From Ornithodoros turicata (taxonomy: Eukaryota > Arthropoda > Arachnida > Ixodida > Argasidae), in assembly GCF_037126465.1 (NCBI RefSeq), contig NC_088201.1:134134052-134198051 (forward strand): a DNA stretch of 64,000 nucleotides. The letters are read 5' to 3'. Below are positions 10,642-20,911 of the stretch, in pieces (position 1 is the stretch's first letter; the number at the start of each line of letters is the position of its first letter). The position numbers were made by a program, and so were the translations under genes. Under the pieces are notes generated by a model. That model had not been told where the DNA came from, ran no database searches, and saw nothing but the letters and a program-made list of their open reading frames with translations.

Positions 10642-12285
10642 AAAAAAAAAAAGGTTTTCATGTAATCCACTGCAAGAATATAGCCCGCACACTGGGAGTG
10701 GGGCAGACGAGAGCTACTAGCAGGGAAGGGTAATGGACGTATTTTAGTTACCGTTTCTATTTTCGTCACTGCTATATTTTCGTTTCTGTTATCCGTTTCT
10801 GATACCAGCCTTTCAATTTCATTTCCGTTACGTTTCCGTTACTGTTTTCGGTAATGGAAAGGCTGTTACAGAGCTATAGAGCTGCGGGAGGACACCCAGT
10901 CCGGCTCTGTCAGCACAATGTTTTGCCCAAGTGCTGCTTCGGTATCACGCGTACACACTATACAAGTAATTTTACGTCGTTGAGATGTGCACATCCTGCA
11001 AGATTTTCTTAAAGATGTAGGAACATGTATTCAGTCACTCTGAGTGCAGCAACTCAAGATGGGCGTAACCTTCATCCAATGTCGCATTCATAAGCAGATG
11101 CTCTCAGAAGTAAATAATACTGTCATTGCCACGGTGAAATGAAAAAAGTAAAAAAGAAGAACCTGTCAGCCTCGTGCTATGGTGGGGTATAGTCATGTGT
11201 TGATGTCATGGAGTTATGAGGACTGGGACGAGGTAAGCGAGGGATGCACTCTCGAGATTCAATATTATATTATACATACCCAAAGAAAATTTTCAAAAAG
11301 TCTGTAACTAAGTGCTAGCACATAAAATAATATACGATTTCTCGAACAGAGCTGCAAATGACACCAATATTTTCATTTTGTGTGGCATTTAGGAGCCGGG
11401 GTCTCGTAAAGTGCAGGCTCTTTTATCACAATAGGTGCGGGCATTATTTGTTGTATTTACAGATTTTCTACAGTGCTTGCTGTATTGTGGAATGTAAACT
11501 GCGATGTCGCTTTTTGTGCCCATACGAATAATAGCGATTACCGAGTTATGTGTTTCTGTATGTATGTGTAGGTTAGTTAGAAGAATGCATTTTCACAGTT
11601 TTCCAGGACAAAAATACAACATGGACCAAGAAGACATGGACTGTGGAAGAGACATGAAGAGACACACACACACAAAAAAAAAGATTTCACATAGAAAAAA
11701 ATTGTGGTTGGCTTTCCTCATTTGTGTGAAGTGCCCAAAGTGTGGAGAACCAATGACACGTTTGATGTAAAAATTTAAAAACAAATTATATACACAAATA
11801 AAAATATTATAAAATACAGGCTTAACAGACTGGACATCATTGTAATAGTACACTATCTTAATGCCACTTAAAAATACCATAGCAGTAGTACCTGACATCG
11901 ATAAAACACAGATGGACAAACACAGCACCTAAGTCTCACAATGAAGGCACTGCTGGCACAGTTTCATCAACTGCAGATTTTTAATCGTGATAATACTTTT
12001 TAAAAGTAATATAGTGTGTATCGTTTGCCGGGATTTCAGCACATATGAGAGAAATCTCAAGCAGGCAAAATTAATCCACATGCTGAACGCTCCAGTATTA
12101 CTCCTGATCATCATTCAGAGACATAATGCACTGAATTATCACAATAATACCACTGTCAGTATGTAAATTAATAGTCCTCTCCTGATAGGTTACAGCTGAA
12201 AAATAAATGCGTAATACACATGGCTTAGAAATACGTAGATACATGGAGCACTTTTACACAAAGCGGCTCACCCCATCATCCCAAA
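10642..12285. other. No gene recognised
   Basis: Contains a poly-A stretch in the exon 1 upstream region, a degenerate GTTACCGTTTC-like repeat around 10725-10865 and otherwise AT-rich sequence. Open frames around 11504-11928 have no recognisable motif on either strand. Confidence 0.4.
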
Positions 12286-12513
12286 TATTGAAGGAGTACA
12301 GAGGGTCAACCAAAAAATTTTCAGATTAAGATGTCTGATGAAAGTGTATGTGTCATTCTGCTGAATAGAGCGAAAGGTTTTGATGTGTGCAATGTGTTTC
12401 TCCAAAAAAAACTCACATAAACATGGCTCAGCGCGTTCTCCACCATTCATGGTTCCACGCATACCCTTAACTCACCATTCTGGGTATAATGAGGAGGAGA
12501 AGGTATGGTTTTC
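12286..12513 (+). repeat. Dispersed repeat shared with 44551-44727
   Basis: Shares with 44551-44727 the stretches CGAAAGGTTTTGATG, ACTCACATAAACATGGCTC, and CCTTAACTCACCA followed by TCTGGGTATAA, in the same order and strand. No terminal inverted repeat or coding frame was recognised. Confidence 0.6.
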
Positions 12514-13537
12514 TCCAACGGGTTTGCCCAAGTAGCGTCGAGGCGGTTGGGGGAGGGCAACCCCTACGAGTATCTGCTTTGTGAAGCTAACAAGCTAACA
12601 AAAGCCTTTTGAACAAGGGTCTACTGCCTTGACAGACTTCTGGTCAAAGGCAAAAGCAGCCAAAGTGCATCAAATGAAGAGCCAGGAGGGCAAGAGAATG
12701 TTTGTACAAAAGGACATGAAAGACTCTAGTGCTGGAGCCTTCTAATTTGCAGTAAAAATAGCGTGAAACTCTGCACTTAATTTTCTCAAAACAACTTCTT
12801 GCTCTACCTGCTCTGCTTGTGAAACTGATATCTCCACAGCCACTCGCTCTTTATTGATATGGTCTGTTTTCTTACAATCACTGAACCTTCCTAGAGGTCG
12901 TGACATTTTTATTTTTTCAGGTAAATCAATTTATAATGTATGCTATCGTCATACGTTCCTATGCCAGATGTGTCAGCTGCAACTGCATGCAGAAAAGTGA
13001 GAACCAAAAATTTTCATTGTGGAAACCGAAAAAACTAAGAATGACTTCGGAACACACTCCAAGTTCAAGCAGTTGCAATATGCAATATTGCAATATTGCA
13101 ATATTCTCACAGATTGAGATGCCCACTTTTATGGTGAGATTGTAAGCTGGCATATTCACATTTGCCTGCGGCACGCGTCAACCTGTCGTGGTTACGATGG
13201 AAGGGACTGTTCTTTTCTGCGTTTTATTAAATAAATGAACATTCTGCAAAAGAGAATGTCCCCTGCTAATTATGAATTTCCTGATTAAATTAAACACAGT
13301 TGAGATTTAGCACTCTTTACAACTACATTCGTTACTTCAACAAACTGGGTGGTAGCCTGCTTCCACAGACGACTCCCTCCGCTGGTTTTGTCAGCATCTC
13401 CGCCAGATGTGCTAAACGGGTGGGGAAACTGGCATGAAGTAGCAATGGCTAAGGACTTGTACATGCCCCTGCCCCTTGGTTCCAATTCTGGATAAACCAC
13501 TGCCTGCTAGTTGAACAGTTGCAAAGGACTATCTCAC
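12514..13537. other. No gene recognised; short CAATATTG tandem repeat
   Basis: At 13076-13106 the unit CAATATTG is repeated about four times. Nothing else in this stretch supports a gene or element. Confidence 0.4.
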
Positions 13538-13651
13538 CTAAACAGTCAGCAGTGATGAGCTCTTCTGCATCTTCATGGTTTACAGGTAGAGGGGAGATTT
13601 CTTGGGGTTCTTCCTTGATGGAGGTAGAATCCATTCCAGGCATTACTGATT
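13538..13651 (-). CDS. KEEP cassette exon, copy 2 (divergent paralogue, 114 nt)
   Basis: The minus strand shows acceptor CCATAG, then 114 nt open in phase 1 to phase 1, then donor GTGAGATAGT. The peptide reads SVMPGMDSTSIKEEPQEIS and ends ITADCLG at the donor. The core (S-I-K-E-E-P-Q) and the exon phases match the other copies but the rest has diverged and is ten codons shorter. The SIKEE tetrad still fits psi-K-x-E. This is either an older duplicate or a neighbouring class of the same exon type. Confidence 0.55.
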
Positions 13652-14119
13652 CTATGGACAGACAAAAAGTACAAAGCCACACTTTAATTACCTCTCAGTA
13701 CAGCTATAGACCTGTTTCTCTGGGTCAGGTGGCGCGAGTGAGCAGCAACATCAGCACCCCAAATTATGCAACACGCGGTAATTTAGCAGACGACGCGGCA
13801 CTTTCAAATACACGGTCTCGAGTTGTTCGCACTTTTGAAGAAACACCGCTTTTTCTGTGTATTTCTTACATGTTTTGTAGCTTTCATTGGCACCATACCG
13901 TTTCAAACACCATGCAAAACCCGCTAATGAAACAACTGACTGTTGGGCACTTCACTGCAACAGCCCTATTGCAGCACTACCACATGGTATTTTTTAGCAT
14001 AATGGAAGCACATGGTTCTTGTGTTCTCAACATTTACGAGGACCTGACTACCTGTGTGTGATTTAGTTAATCGTAAATTAGCTTGAGTAACTTCGAAACC
14101 TGAGACTGGGTGACAAAAT

Positions 14120-14284
14120 AAACAACAACACAGACAAGGTCTGAAACACAGCTGAAAAATTTACTCAACTACACAAACATATAATCACCTCACCCTTCTG
14201 TCTCATCCACTTGAACTCTTTGTATTTTTGTGTAGTTGAGTAAATTTTGCAGCTGTGTTTCAGACCTTGTCTGTGTTGTTGTTT
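14120..14284. repeat. Foldback element with 57-bp arms
   Basis: The left arm (14120-14176, AACAACACAGACAAGGTCTG and onward) is the near-perfect complement of the right arm (14228-14284), with a spacer of about 51 bp. The transcript would form a strong hairpin. No target duplication was identified. Confidence 0.8.
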
Positions 14285-15008
14285 TTTCTTGTCCCCCGGT
14301 TTCGGGTTTTTAAGTTATGGATCTATATCACCAGCTAGCTTGCTACCTCTCTATCCTCTCGTTAGCTTGCATGTTTGAGATAGTGGTCTGAAAATCTTGA
14401 TGTCAGGAACATCGACATTAGCAGAAGGTGCAGTACAGGGTGTCTCACCACCATGTAAACACCCACAGGCAATGAAAACTGCTCTGTGTGTAGTGACCAA
14501 ATCTTGGACAAAAAGGAGTGTGCGAAAGTTGGACATGCTCAGTCAACATCATTTTCATTTCAGTTGAGTTTCATTGAGTTTCATTTCTTTTTCTTCATTC
14601 TTTTTTTTTTTTTTTTTTTGTATGGGAAGGTATATTTGTGTCATGTGTAGTTGGAAGGCGGCCACACAAGAAAAACAATGGCGTGTGCTCCATGCTAACT
14701 TTATTTGCTTTCAAGTTGCCCTTCATTCTGTCATGACCTTCTTATTTTGGTGAAAGCCTCTTTGATGTTTGATGTGCCACACACGTACCACTTCACCCGA
14801 AAACTTGCGCTGAATCCAAGACGGCTGTCATGTTAGCAACATGGCCTATCATGCTCCCACTTTTCACAACAGCTTGTTTCTAAAATATGATTACTGTCTG
14901 CTTAGCCATTCTCACTTCATGTGGGTGTTTGTCAGACGCACTTGGTAACAAGCAATACACAGACCTGCATACCACACTCAGGTATGAAATGTACTTGAGC
15001 AACAGCCA
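14285..15008. other. No gene recognised
   Basis: Holds a poly-T run near 14602-14621 and no supported coding frame or element boundary. Confidence 0.4.
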
Positions 15009-15527
15009 TACCTGCCAACCTGACAAACTCAAAATTCGGAAGAATGCCCGCAGCGCAACCGGGGGGAGGTGGGGGAGACATTCACTTTGTGCACTTGAAA
15101 TAGCATTGCCACTGTATTAAGATTCCTCTAGGACATAAGTAAGGCCCTCAGCCCCATGAAAACGCACTTGGCCGGTATGAGGAACACGTGCAGGTATTTC
15201 TTCTGTTTGGAGAGCGCCATCGGAGGAGACAAAAATATTGTACAAGACTGGACTGACAATAGGGTGATAGCACGTCTTCTCGAGAAACACGGACACAATG
15301 AAACACGCGATCTGCCGCGACCTCCAGCCATGGGTGGTCATGCCACGAGACAGTGTTACAGACTGTCTGATACTTCGTGAATGCGTTGGCGCAGCATTTA
15401 AAGGGAAAATGAGAGAAGAAAATCAAAAGGCCCCTATTTTCCGGGAGACTGGAGGGCGCGTCTGTACAATCAGGAGACTGAAGAAAATTCGAGAGTCTCC
15501 CGGATAATATGGGAAAGTTGGCAGGCA
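15009..15527. mobile_element. Possible MITE with TACCTGCCAAC-type ends
   Basis: The left end TACCTGCCAACCTG and the right end AAGTTGGCAGGCA are inverted relative to each other. Both inner flanks hold further matching segments (TTCGGAAGAATGC near the left; complementary sequence GGGAGACTC/GAGTCTCCC near the right). I found no target duplication, so the boundaries are provisional. Confidence 0.4.
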
Positions 15528-15705
15528 TCCCACAGGGACCTCTAACACCCACCTCCAGTAGAACTGACCAGCCACCACTTAGCACCTCAACCGGTCCCAA
15601 CCCAGTGCATCCTCACCACAGTTTAGTGGCCCTGTTTCGATATGACCACGCCAACCAATTACACGTTCGCAGTATTTGAACGATTTTGTCAGTTCAGGGA
15701 AAGGG

Positions 15706-16320
15706 GTAGTGTGTGTCGTTAAATGCCGGGGGTGTGGTTAGGGCTTCCACTTTTGGCTGTCAAAGATACCGGCTGAGTTAGTGGGGTGGAAGAGGAGAGA
15801 AGGAAATTTGAGATTGGGCGAGAGAAATAGAGACGTTGGGAGAGGGAGAGGTAAATTCTTCAGGAGCAACAACAGACATTTAGCAGTGCGCATAAGCAGT
15901 AAGCATCCGCTGCTTCCATTGTGACTCTGTGTGGTTGAATCAGCGAAGGAAAGAGGTTGCGGAAGATAGAAAACGTCGAGAATATAAAAAATCACATCCT
16001 GAAACACAGAAATTTTGACGAAATTTCCCCATCAAATTTCTTCACCTGCAAAATACCAACAAAACGCTGCCGGTATTGCCTTTCGACCGGCAGCCGGCAA
16101 GAGAGGCAAATAACAGGCCAGGCTGGTGAAATACCGGCCACGTGGCAACCCAAGCAGTGGTACAATCAGGTATAGTAGCAGCACTTCGGCATGGACCACC
16201 GAAAGACATGTATCGCTTGCAGTGTGCGTGTTCTCGGGTTTCGTAAAGATCACAGGGTGCACCACTCACTCGGGCATCTCCCTTCTTGTAGAACAGTCAT
16301 GTACTCCCAGTATACAATAA
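15706..16320 (+). pseudogene. 3' end of an unidentified gene, copy A (split by a hAT-like insertion)
   Basis: Two stretches, 15706-15738 (VVCVVKCRGCG) and 16154-16320, are homologous to one continuous minus-strand frame at 55727-55966 (LLCIVECRVCG and onward). The last residues are SGISLLVEQSCTPSIQ, against LGISFLAEQPCAPSAQ in the other copy. The stop TAA (16318-16320) overlaps an AATAAA poly-A signal in CAATAAAAG. An insertion at 15739-16153 splits this copy. I do not recognise the protein. Its strand is opposite to the cassette exons on this side of the window, as it is for copy B on the other side. Confidence 0.5.
15739..16153. mobile_element. hAT-like MITE (TAGGGTTGCCACC family)
   Basis: The ends TAGGGCTTCCAC and GTGGCAACCCAA match those of the elements at 42456-42904 and 61115-61774, and the interior shares the CCGGTAT/ATACCGGC repeats near its right end. 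Flanking 8-mers GGTGTGGT and GCAGTGGT agree at six positions. The homologous locus at 55.9 kb lacks the insertion and is continuous there. Confidence 0.65.
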
Positions 16321-16495
16321 AAGTTTGAGTTCATTGTAGGTAATGCATCCTCAATGTTCCCAACTCCAACAGTTTCCATCTCCATCCTTTGGCGTGTCAC
16401 TATTTAGCTTAGTCTGCGGTTAGCTATGGCTACCATAGTAGTTTACCAAAGTGTGCACAAACACCAGGATGCTGTGTCTGTAACTTGTTAAGGTT

Positions 16496-16654
16496 TGTGG
16501 CGTGTACCTCGGGAGACAAGCAAGGACAACTAGACTGACTGTCGTTGCCAGAAAGAATGCGAAAGCGCACTGGCGCGCAGAAGCGGCCCCGTGAGCTCGC
16601 GTCCCATTTATTGCGCTCGTTGTCGATGGGCGATGCTGATAGGCGGCTCCTACA
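16496..16654 (-). repeat. 3' LTR of the Gypsy element
   Basis: Identical to 20463-20621 except for one base near the outer end (CTCCTACA here, CTGCTACA there). In element sense it runs TGTAG to CCACA and contains an AATAAA signal (plus-strand TTTATTG). Confidence 0.95.
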
Positions 16655-19358
16655 GGGCTCCCCCTCCCCGAAGACGGGTTGACGGAGAATAAGACACAGA
16701 GAGGGGAGTAGCCCAGGTAACGGTGCGGCGAGGCTTGGCGCGAGGTGGGTGAGGGACGAAGACAGAGGACTCTGTGGCAGGTGCAGCAGGGGTGTCGACC
16801 TCCAGGTATGCCGGTTTTACCCTGTAGAGGGAGACCACCTGAGGCCGGGCTTGAATGTCCAGAGTCATGGTCTTGTCGGTGCGAGACAGGACACGGAAGG
16901 GACCGTCGTAATGGGGTGAAAGGGGCTTGCGGGGGGCGTCATGCCGAAGAAAGACGTGTGTGCATGTCTTGAGATCGGGGTGGACGAAGATGACCGGGGA
17001 ATTGGGGGTCCTGGTGGCGGTCGGCGAAAGGCGTCGGAAGAAGCGACGAAGTAACTCGACGTATTCAGACTGCCGAGTTTCGGCTTGGGAGTCGAGCCAG
17101 AAATCGCCGGGGAGGTGCAGTGTCGTTCCAAAGACGAGCTTTGCAGCGGAGCAGGACAGGTCTTGCTTGAGGGCAGAACGAATGCCCAACAGCACAATCG
17201 GTAGATGATCTACCCAGGTGACTTGGGCCTCGCGAGCAATAAGCGATGCCTTGAGCTGGCGATGGAAGCGCTCTACAGCACCGTTAGCGGCGGGATGATA
17301 GGCAGTCGTTCTGATGTGGTGAACTCCCAGCAGGGTCATGAGAGCCTTGAAGAGGGCGCTTTGGAATTGCCTGCCCTGGTCGGTCGTAATTCGAGTGGGG
17401 CATCCGTAGCGGGCGATCCAGGTAGAGACGATCGCACGAGCTACGGTGTCGGCGGTCATGTCTGGGATGGGCACAGCTTCGGGCCACCGGGTATACCTGT
17501 CGACCATGGTAAGAAGGTACCGATAGTCACGGGAGGGTGGTAGGGGGCCGACGATGTCGACATGGAGATGACGGAAGCGGCCGTCGGGCAGGGGAAATTG
17601 GCCGACGGGCGACTTGGTGTGACGGGTTATTTTGGCCCTCTGGCAGGCCATGCAGGATCGTGCCCAGCGTCTCACGTCGGCGTTTATGCCCGGCCAGACG
17701 AAACGGGAACACAACAGACGCTGGGTGGCCCGGATGCCGGGATGAGCAATGCTGTGGAAGCTCTGGAAGGCTGGGAAACGGAGCGAAGGAGGGAGATACG
17801 GGCGCGGCGAATCACCGGAAACGTCGCAGGCGATGTCGCAAGGAGCCATGGGGAGAGGAATGTACTTGAGTTGGAGGGACATCTTGCAGGGGCTAGCGGG
17901 CGTATAATCACGGAGATCTCGATCATTTGCCTGTGCTTCCGCGATGTCGTTGAGAGTGACGCCGGAGACACGGACGGCCTCGATGCGGGAAAGGGCATCC
18001 GCTGCTTGGTTTTCAGCACCGTGCACAAAGCGAATGTCCGTGGTGTACTCAGAGATGTAGCACAGGTGACGAAGGTCGGCAGAGGAGTACGCAGCACGGT
18101 TAGACTTGAACGCAAAGGTCAGAGGCTTGTGGTCTGTGAGCACGTGGAAGGTCTGCCCGTCGAGGAAATGGTGAAAGTGTTTAAGCGCGTAATAGATGGC
18201 CAGGAGCTCTCGACTGAACGTGCTGTACTTTTCTTCAGAGGGCTTGAGTCTCTGGGAAAAGAAGGCCAGTGGGCACCAACCGGATGGGGAATATTGTTGG
18301 AGCACGGCTCCGACGGCATGGGTTGATGCGTCGACCATGAGGCGGAGGTCGGCCGAAGGATCAGGGTGTACCAGTAGGGCGGCATCGGCCAAGGCGGTCT
18401 TGGCCCGTACGAATGCGTCCAGAGCCTCGGGAGAGAGGTGGAAAGGCTTTGCCGCACTCCCAGAATTGCGCAGCGTATCAGTGAGAGGGCGAAGAATGTC
18501 GGCACAGTGCGGGATGAAGCGGCGATGAAAGTTGATGAGTCCCAGGAATTCGCGCAGTTTCCGAAAGGAAGTGGGGGCGGGGAACTGCTGGATCGCGTGC
18601 ACTTTGGATGGGAGAGGCCGAATACCCTCCGGGGTTACCTCGTGTCCCAGGAACCGCACGGACGACTGGCCGAAAACGCATTTTGCGGGGTTAAGGACAA
18701 GGCCATGCTCGTCCAACCTGCGGAACAGCTGGCGTAGATGTTCTTCATGTTCACCGGGAGTCTTGCTGGCGACCAGTATATCATCGAGATATGCGAAGGC
18801 GAAAGGGAGCCCGCGCAGAACCTCGTTGATAAACCTCTGGAAGGTCTGCGCCGCGTTACGCAGACCGAAGGGCATGCGGATGAACTCGAAAAGGCCAAAT
18901 GGTGTTATGATTGCCGTTTTTGGGATGTCTTCCGGTGCCACAGGGATTTGATGGTAGGCCTTTACGAGGTCGATCGTGCTGAAGGTGGTCGCGCCAGCGA
19001 GGCCTAGGGCGAAGTCGTGAAGGTGTGGAAGGGGATACTGATCTGGGACAGTAGAGGCGTTCAAAGCTCTATAATCGCCGCAGGGGCGCCAATCCCCTGA
19101 AGACTTCGGAACCATATGGAGCGGTGAAGACCACGGACTGGACGATGGTCGAATCAAACCTAGCTGCAACATATGGTCGAACTCTTGGCGGGCGATCTTG
19201 AGGCGGTCGCCGGCGAGTCGGCGTGGCCGAGCCGTGACAGGGGGACCCGTCGTCACAATGGTGTGGGTGACAGCATGCTTCGGGGTGACAGCCAAGTTGC
19301 AGGGCTTCGCGACGGAAGGGAAGTCAAGCAGAATGGTGGAATACGGGGACGAGGGCAA
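16650..19358 (-). CDS. pol: Gypsy Pol: reverse transcriptase, RNase H, integrase
   Basis: 902 residues open from the first methionine; coding sequence extends upstream to the protease junction. Reverse transcriptase (about 60-230) has [12 protein letters not shown] (D130) and YLDD (190-193). RNase H (about 335-460) shows D343, E384, D409 and D454 in MVDAST, SRELLA, VLTDHK and AADALS. The integrase zinc domain has H535, H539, C569 and C572. The catalytic core has D601 (HVDIVG), D660 (TTDQG) and E696 (GAVERFH). A GPF module ([12 protein letters not shown]) follows near 817, and the frame ends in the polypurine tract. All catalytic residues are present, so this part looks intact. Open frames on the opposite strand are shadows. 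Confidence 0.95.
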   Translation of the reverse strand: MPSSPYSTILLDFPSVAKPCNLAVTPKHAVTHTIVTTGPPVTARPRRLAGDRLKIARQEFDHMLQLGLIRPSSSPWSSPLHMVPKSSGDWRPCGDYRALNASTVPDQYPLPHLHDFALGLAGATTFSTIDLVKAYHQIPVAPEDIPKTAIITPFGLFEFIRMPFGLRNAAQTFQRFINEVLRGLPFAFAYLDDILVASKTPGEHEEHLRQLFRRLDEHGLVLNPAKCVFGQSSVRFLGHEVTPEGIRPLPSKVHAIQQFPAPTSFRKLREFLGLINFHRRFIPHCADILRPLTDTLRNSGSAAKPFHLSPEALDAFVRAKTALADAALLVHPDPSADLRLMVDASTHAVGAVLQQYSPSGWCPLAFFSQRLKPSEEKYSTFSRELLAIYYALKHFHHFLDGQTFHVLTDHKPLTFAFKSNRAAYSSADLRHLCYISEYTTDIRFVHGAENQAADALSRIEAVRVSGVTLNDIAEAQANDRDLRDYTPASPCKMSLQLKYIPLPMAPCDIACDVSGDSPRPYLPPSLRFPAFQSFHSIAHPGIRATQRLLCSRFVWPGINADVRRWARSCMACQRAKITRHTKSPVGQFPLPDGRFRHLHVDIVGPLPPSRDYRYLLTMVDRYTRWPEAVPIPDMTADTVARAIVSTWIARYGCPTRITTDQGRQFQSALFKALMTLLGVHHIRTTAYHPAANGAVERFHRQLKASLIAREAQVTWVDHLPIVLLGIRSALKQDLSCSAAKLVFGTTLHLPGDFWLDSQAETRQSEYVELLRRFFRRLSPTATRTPNSPVIFVHPDLKTCTHVFLRHDAPRKPLSPHYDGPFRVLSRTDKTMTLDIQARPQVVSLYRVKPAYLEVDTPAAPATESSVFVPHPPRAKPRRTVTWATPLSVSYSPSTRLRGGGAL
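16655..16675 (-). promoter_or_regulatory. Polypurine tract
   Basis: In element sense a purine run containing GGGGAGGGGGAG directly precedes the 3' LTR, where plus-strand DNA priming occurs in LTR retrotransposons. It overlaps the end of pol. Confidence 0.7.
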
Positions 19359-19425
19359 AACTGTCCTGATGCTCGAACTATGCTGGGAAGACGGGACGCC
19401 AGAGATTGTGAGGCCGGTTGTGGAG

Positions 19426-19632
19426 TCAGCAAGCTTCTTGCGTGTGATACTTATGTCGAGACCGAAGTGGTGAAGGAAGTCGGCTCACCTCAGCGCCGGT
19501 GTCTACCAAAAAACGGTGGCCTGCGAGTCGGTCAATGACGTAGAACAGGCGGCTTCCTGGGGGGCCGTGGTCGAAGGCCGCCTCTATCGACCGGCCTCCG
19601 CGTTTCCCGTCCAGGAACAAGGTCGTGTGCAC
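19426..19632 (-). pseudogene. Gypsy aspartic protease remnant, centre deleted
   Basis: This frame carries LFYVIDRLAGHRFLVDTGAE with the catalytic D-T-G triad. Immediately afterwards the sequence jumps. In the pol frame the next residues are [18 protein letters not shown], which belong at the far end of a retropepsin domain (the GADFL-type segment). The middle of the protease, including the flap, is therefore missing, and the frame changes at the junction. Autonomous processing of Gag-Pol is not expected from this copy. Confidence 0.75.
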
Positions 19633-20447
19633 TTCAGTGCCTTGTCGCCGTATTTCCTGTGATACCAGCAGAGGCCGTTGGGCTGGCTCTGTGCATCAGA
19701 CTGTGCGGAAGAAGAGCGGCGGCGGCCGCGGGACGGTGAACATAAAGTCCGAGGGCGGTGAGTGAGATCAGAGCGGAGACTTTCCACAGCTTCAGACAAC
19801 CGCGCAATCTGCTCCTGAATGGCGCGGGTAGAGCTGTCAGTGGGAGGAGGGGCGTGCGGGGTGCGGTGGGAAACAGCGGCGATGGAAGGCGAAGAGTACT
19901 CAATGATCCTATCCGCGAGTTGGGCGAAGGCCTTGAGGGAGAGATCTTCGGAGCCGGCCAAGACCATTCGTACTTGCTGCGGAAGCCTCTGGAGGAATAG
20001 CTCACGTAATATGGGGTGCTGATCGTCCGTGGCGCCTCCGAGCAGTTGTTGCATACGATGGAGAAGCTGCGATGGCTTGCGATCGCCCAGTTCCTCGCCA
20101 GAGAGGAGCTGACGGATCCGTGACTGCTCTGTGCACTCAGCACACGAAAGAATCGCTTCCTTGAGCTGTTGGTACGGATTTTCGGCAGGTGGGGAGGCCA
20201 GAAGGTCGTCTACCTGGTCGGCAACGTCGGGAGGTAAGGCCGAAACGACGTTCAGATACATCGTAAGGGGTGATGTGATTCGGCGAAGGGCGAAGCGAGC
20301 TTCGACCTGCGAGAACCATGCACGCGGGTTTTTCGTCCAGAACGGCGGCAGGTGGACTTCTGTGCCAACGGCGCCTACTGTGGCCCCTGTCAACGCAGGC
20401 GGTGCAGAAGGAGGCGGCTCCAAAGGAGCGTCTGGAGAAACGTTCAT
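19584..20447 (-). CDS. gag: Gypsy Gag-like protein
   Basis: I choose the ATG at 20447 (MNVSPDAPLEPPPSAP), directly after the primer-binding site, giving 287 residues. A proline-rich start is followed by the capsid-like region (PPFWTKNPRAWFSQVEARF near residue 45, then LRELFLQRLPQQVRMVL near residue 150), which is the usual arthropod Gypsy Gag layout. A cysteine/histidine knuckle (CWYHRKYGDKALKC) lies near the C-terminus. In relatives Gag and Pol form one frame. Here the frame runs into a stop soon after CTRPCSW, while the protease remnant is in another frame. That is either a frameshift mutation or a -1 frameshift site; the former is simpler. Confidence 0.85.
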   Translation of the reverse strand: MNVSPDAPLEPPPSAPPALTGATVGAVGTEVHLPPFWTKNPRAWFSQVEARFALRRITSPLTMYLNVVSALPPDVADQVDDLLASPPAENPYQQLKEAILSCAECTEQSRIRQLLSGEELGDRKPSQLLHRMQQLLGGATDDQHPILRELFLQRLPQQVRMVLAGSEDLSLKAFAQLADRIIEYSSPSIAAVSHRTPHAPPPTDSSTRAIQEQIARLSEAVESLRSDLTHRPRTLCSPSRGRRRSSSAQSDAQSQPNGLCWYHRKYGDKALKCTRPCSWTGNAEAGR

Positions 20448-20451
20448 TGTT

Positions 20452-20460
20452 GGGTCACCA
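20452..20460 (-). promoter_or_regulatory. Primer-binding site
   Basis: In element sense TGGTGACCC lies two bases inside the 5' LTR. It is complementary to a tRNA 3' end GGGTCACCA. The gag start codon follows within four bases. Confidence 0.75.
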
Positions 20461-20462
20461 GT

Positions 20463-20621
20463 TGTGGCGTGTACCTCGGGAGACAAGCAAGGACAACTAG
20501 ACTGACTGTCGTTGCCAGAAAGAATGCGAAAGCGCACTGGCGCGCAGAAGCGGCCCCGTGAGCTCGCGTCCCATTTATTGCGCTCGTTGTCGATGGGCGA
20601 TGCTGATAGGCGGCTGCTACA
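20463..20621 (-). repeat. 5' LTR of the Gypsy element
   Basis: Matches the 3' LTR at 158 of 159 positions by eye. Short for a Gypsy LTR. It starts with TG and ends with CA in element sense and is followed by the target duplication GGTT. Confidence 0.95.
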
Positions 20622-20911
20622 GGTTTAAGAGCTACATGAAGTGTGCACATGCATATGTTCCGCCTAACAAGCACAGGGGCAGCACTACACCGTGCAAGCG
20701 TATAAACAAAATCTCGTTTTATTCCAAATTCTTTGTTAAATTATTTGAGAGAGTAGCTTCGTTCTGTTTGGTGATAAAACTCCCATGGGCTACAGAATAG
20801 GTCACCAGGGGCAACATTAGGACCCTGCGCTACACTTATGAAAGGTCAGTCGATCAGTCGGCTTGTCTGTTTGAAACTGAAGGAGTCATGCCCTCTTTTT
20901 TTTTTATTATA

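Larger units (their letters stand above)
16496..20621 (-). mobile_element. Ty3/Gypsy-type LTR retrotransposon, near complete
   Basis: The element is bounded by two 159-bp LTRs and a 4-bp target duplication GGTT (16492-16495 and 20622-20625). On the minus strand the order is 5' LTR, primer-binding site, gag, protease remnant, reverse transcriptase, RNase H, integrase, polypurine tract, 3' LTR. Domain order with integrase last is diagnostic of Gypsy. The coding region is richer in G+C than its surroundings, consistent with recent arrival. It is probably immobile by itself because the protease is broken. Confidence 0.95.

Noticed and set aside
13519..14061. 180-codon plus-strand open frame
   Set aside because: It is antisense to cassette copy 2 at its start and continues into sequence without any recognisable domain.
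15148..15600. 150-codon minus-strand frame
   Set aside because: Largely within the possible TACCTGCCAAC-ended MITE and overlapped by open frames on the other strand; no domain seen.
17562..18326. 254-codon open frame on the plus strand inside the Gypsy element
   Set aside because: Lies antisense to the integrase/RNase H coding region; long antisense frames are expected in G+C-rich coding DNA and it has no domain.
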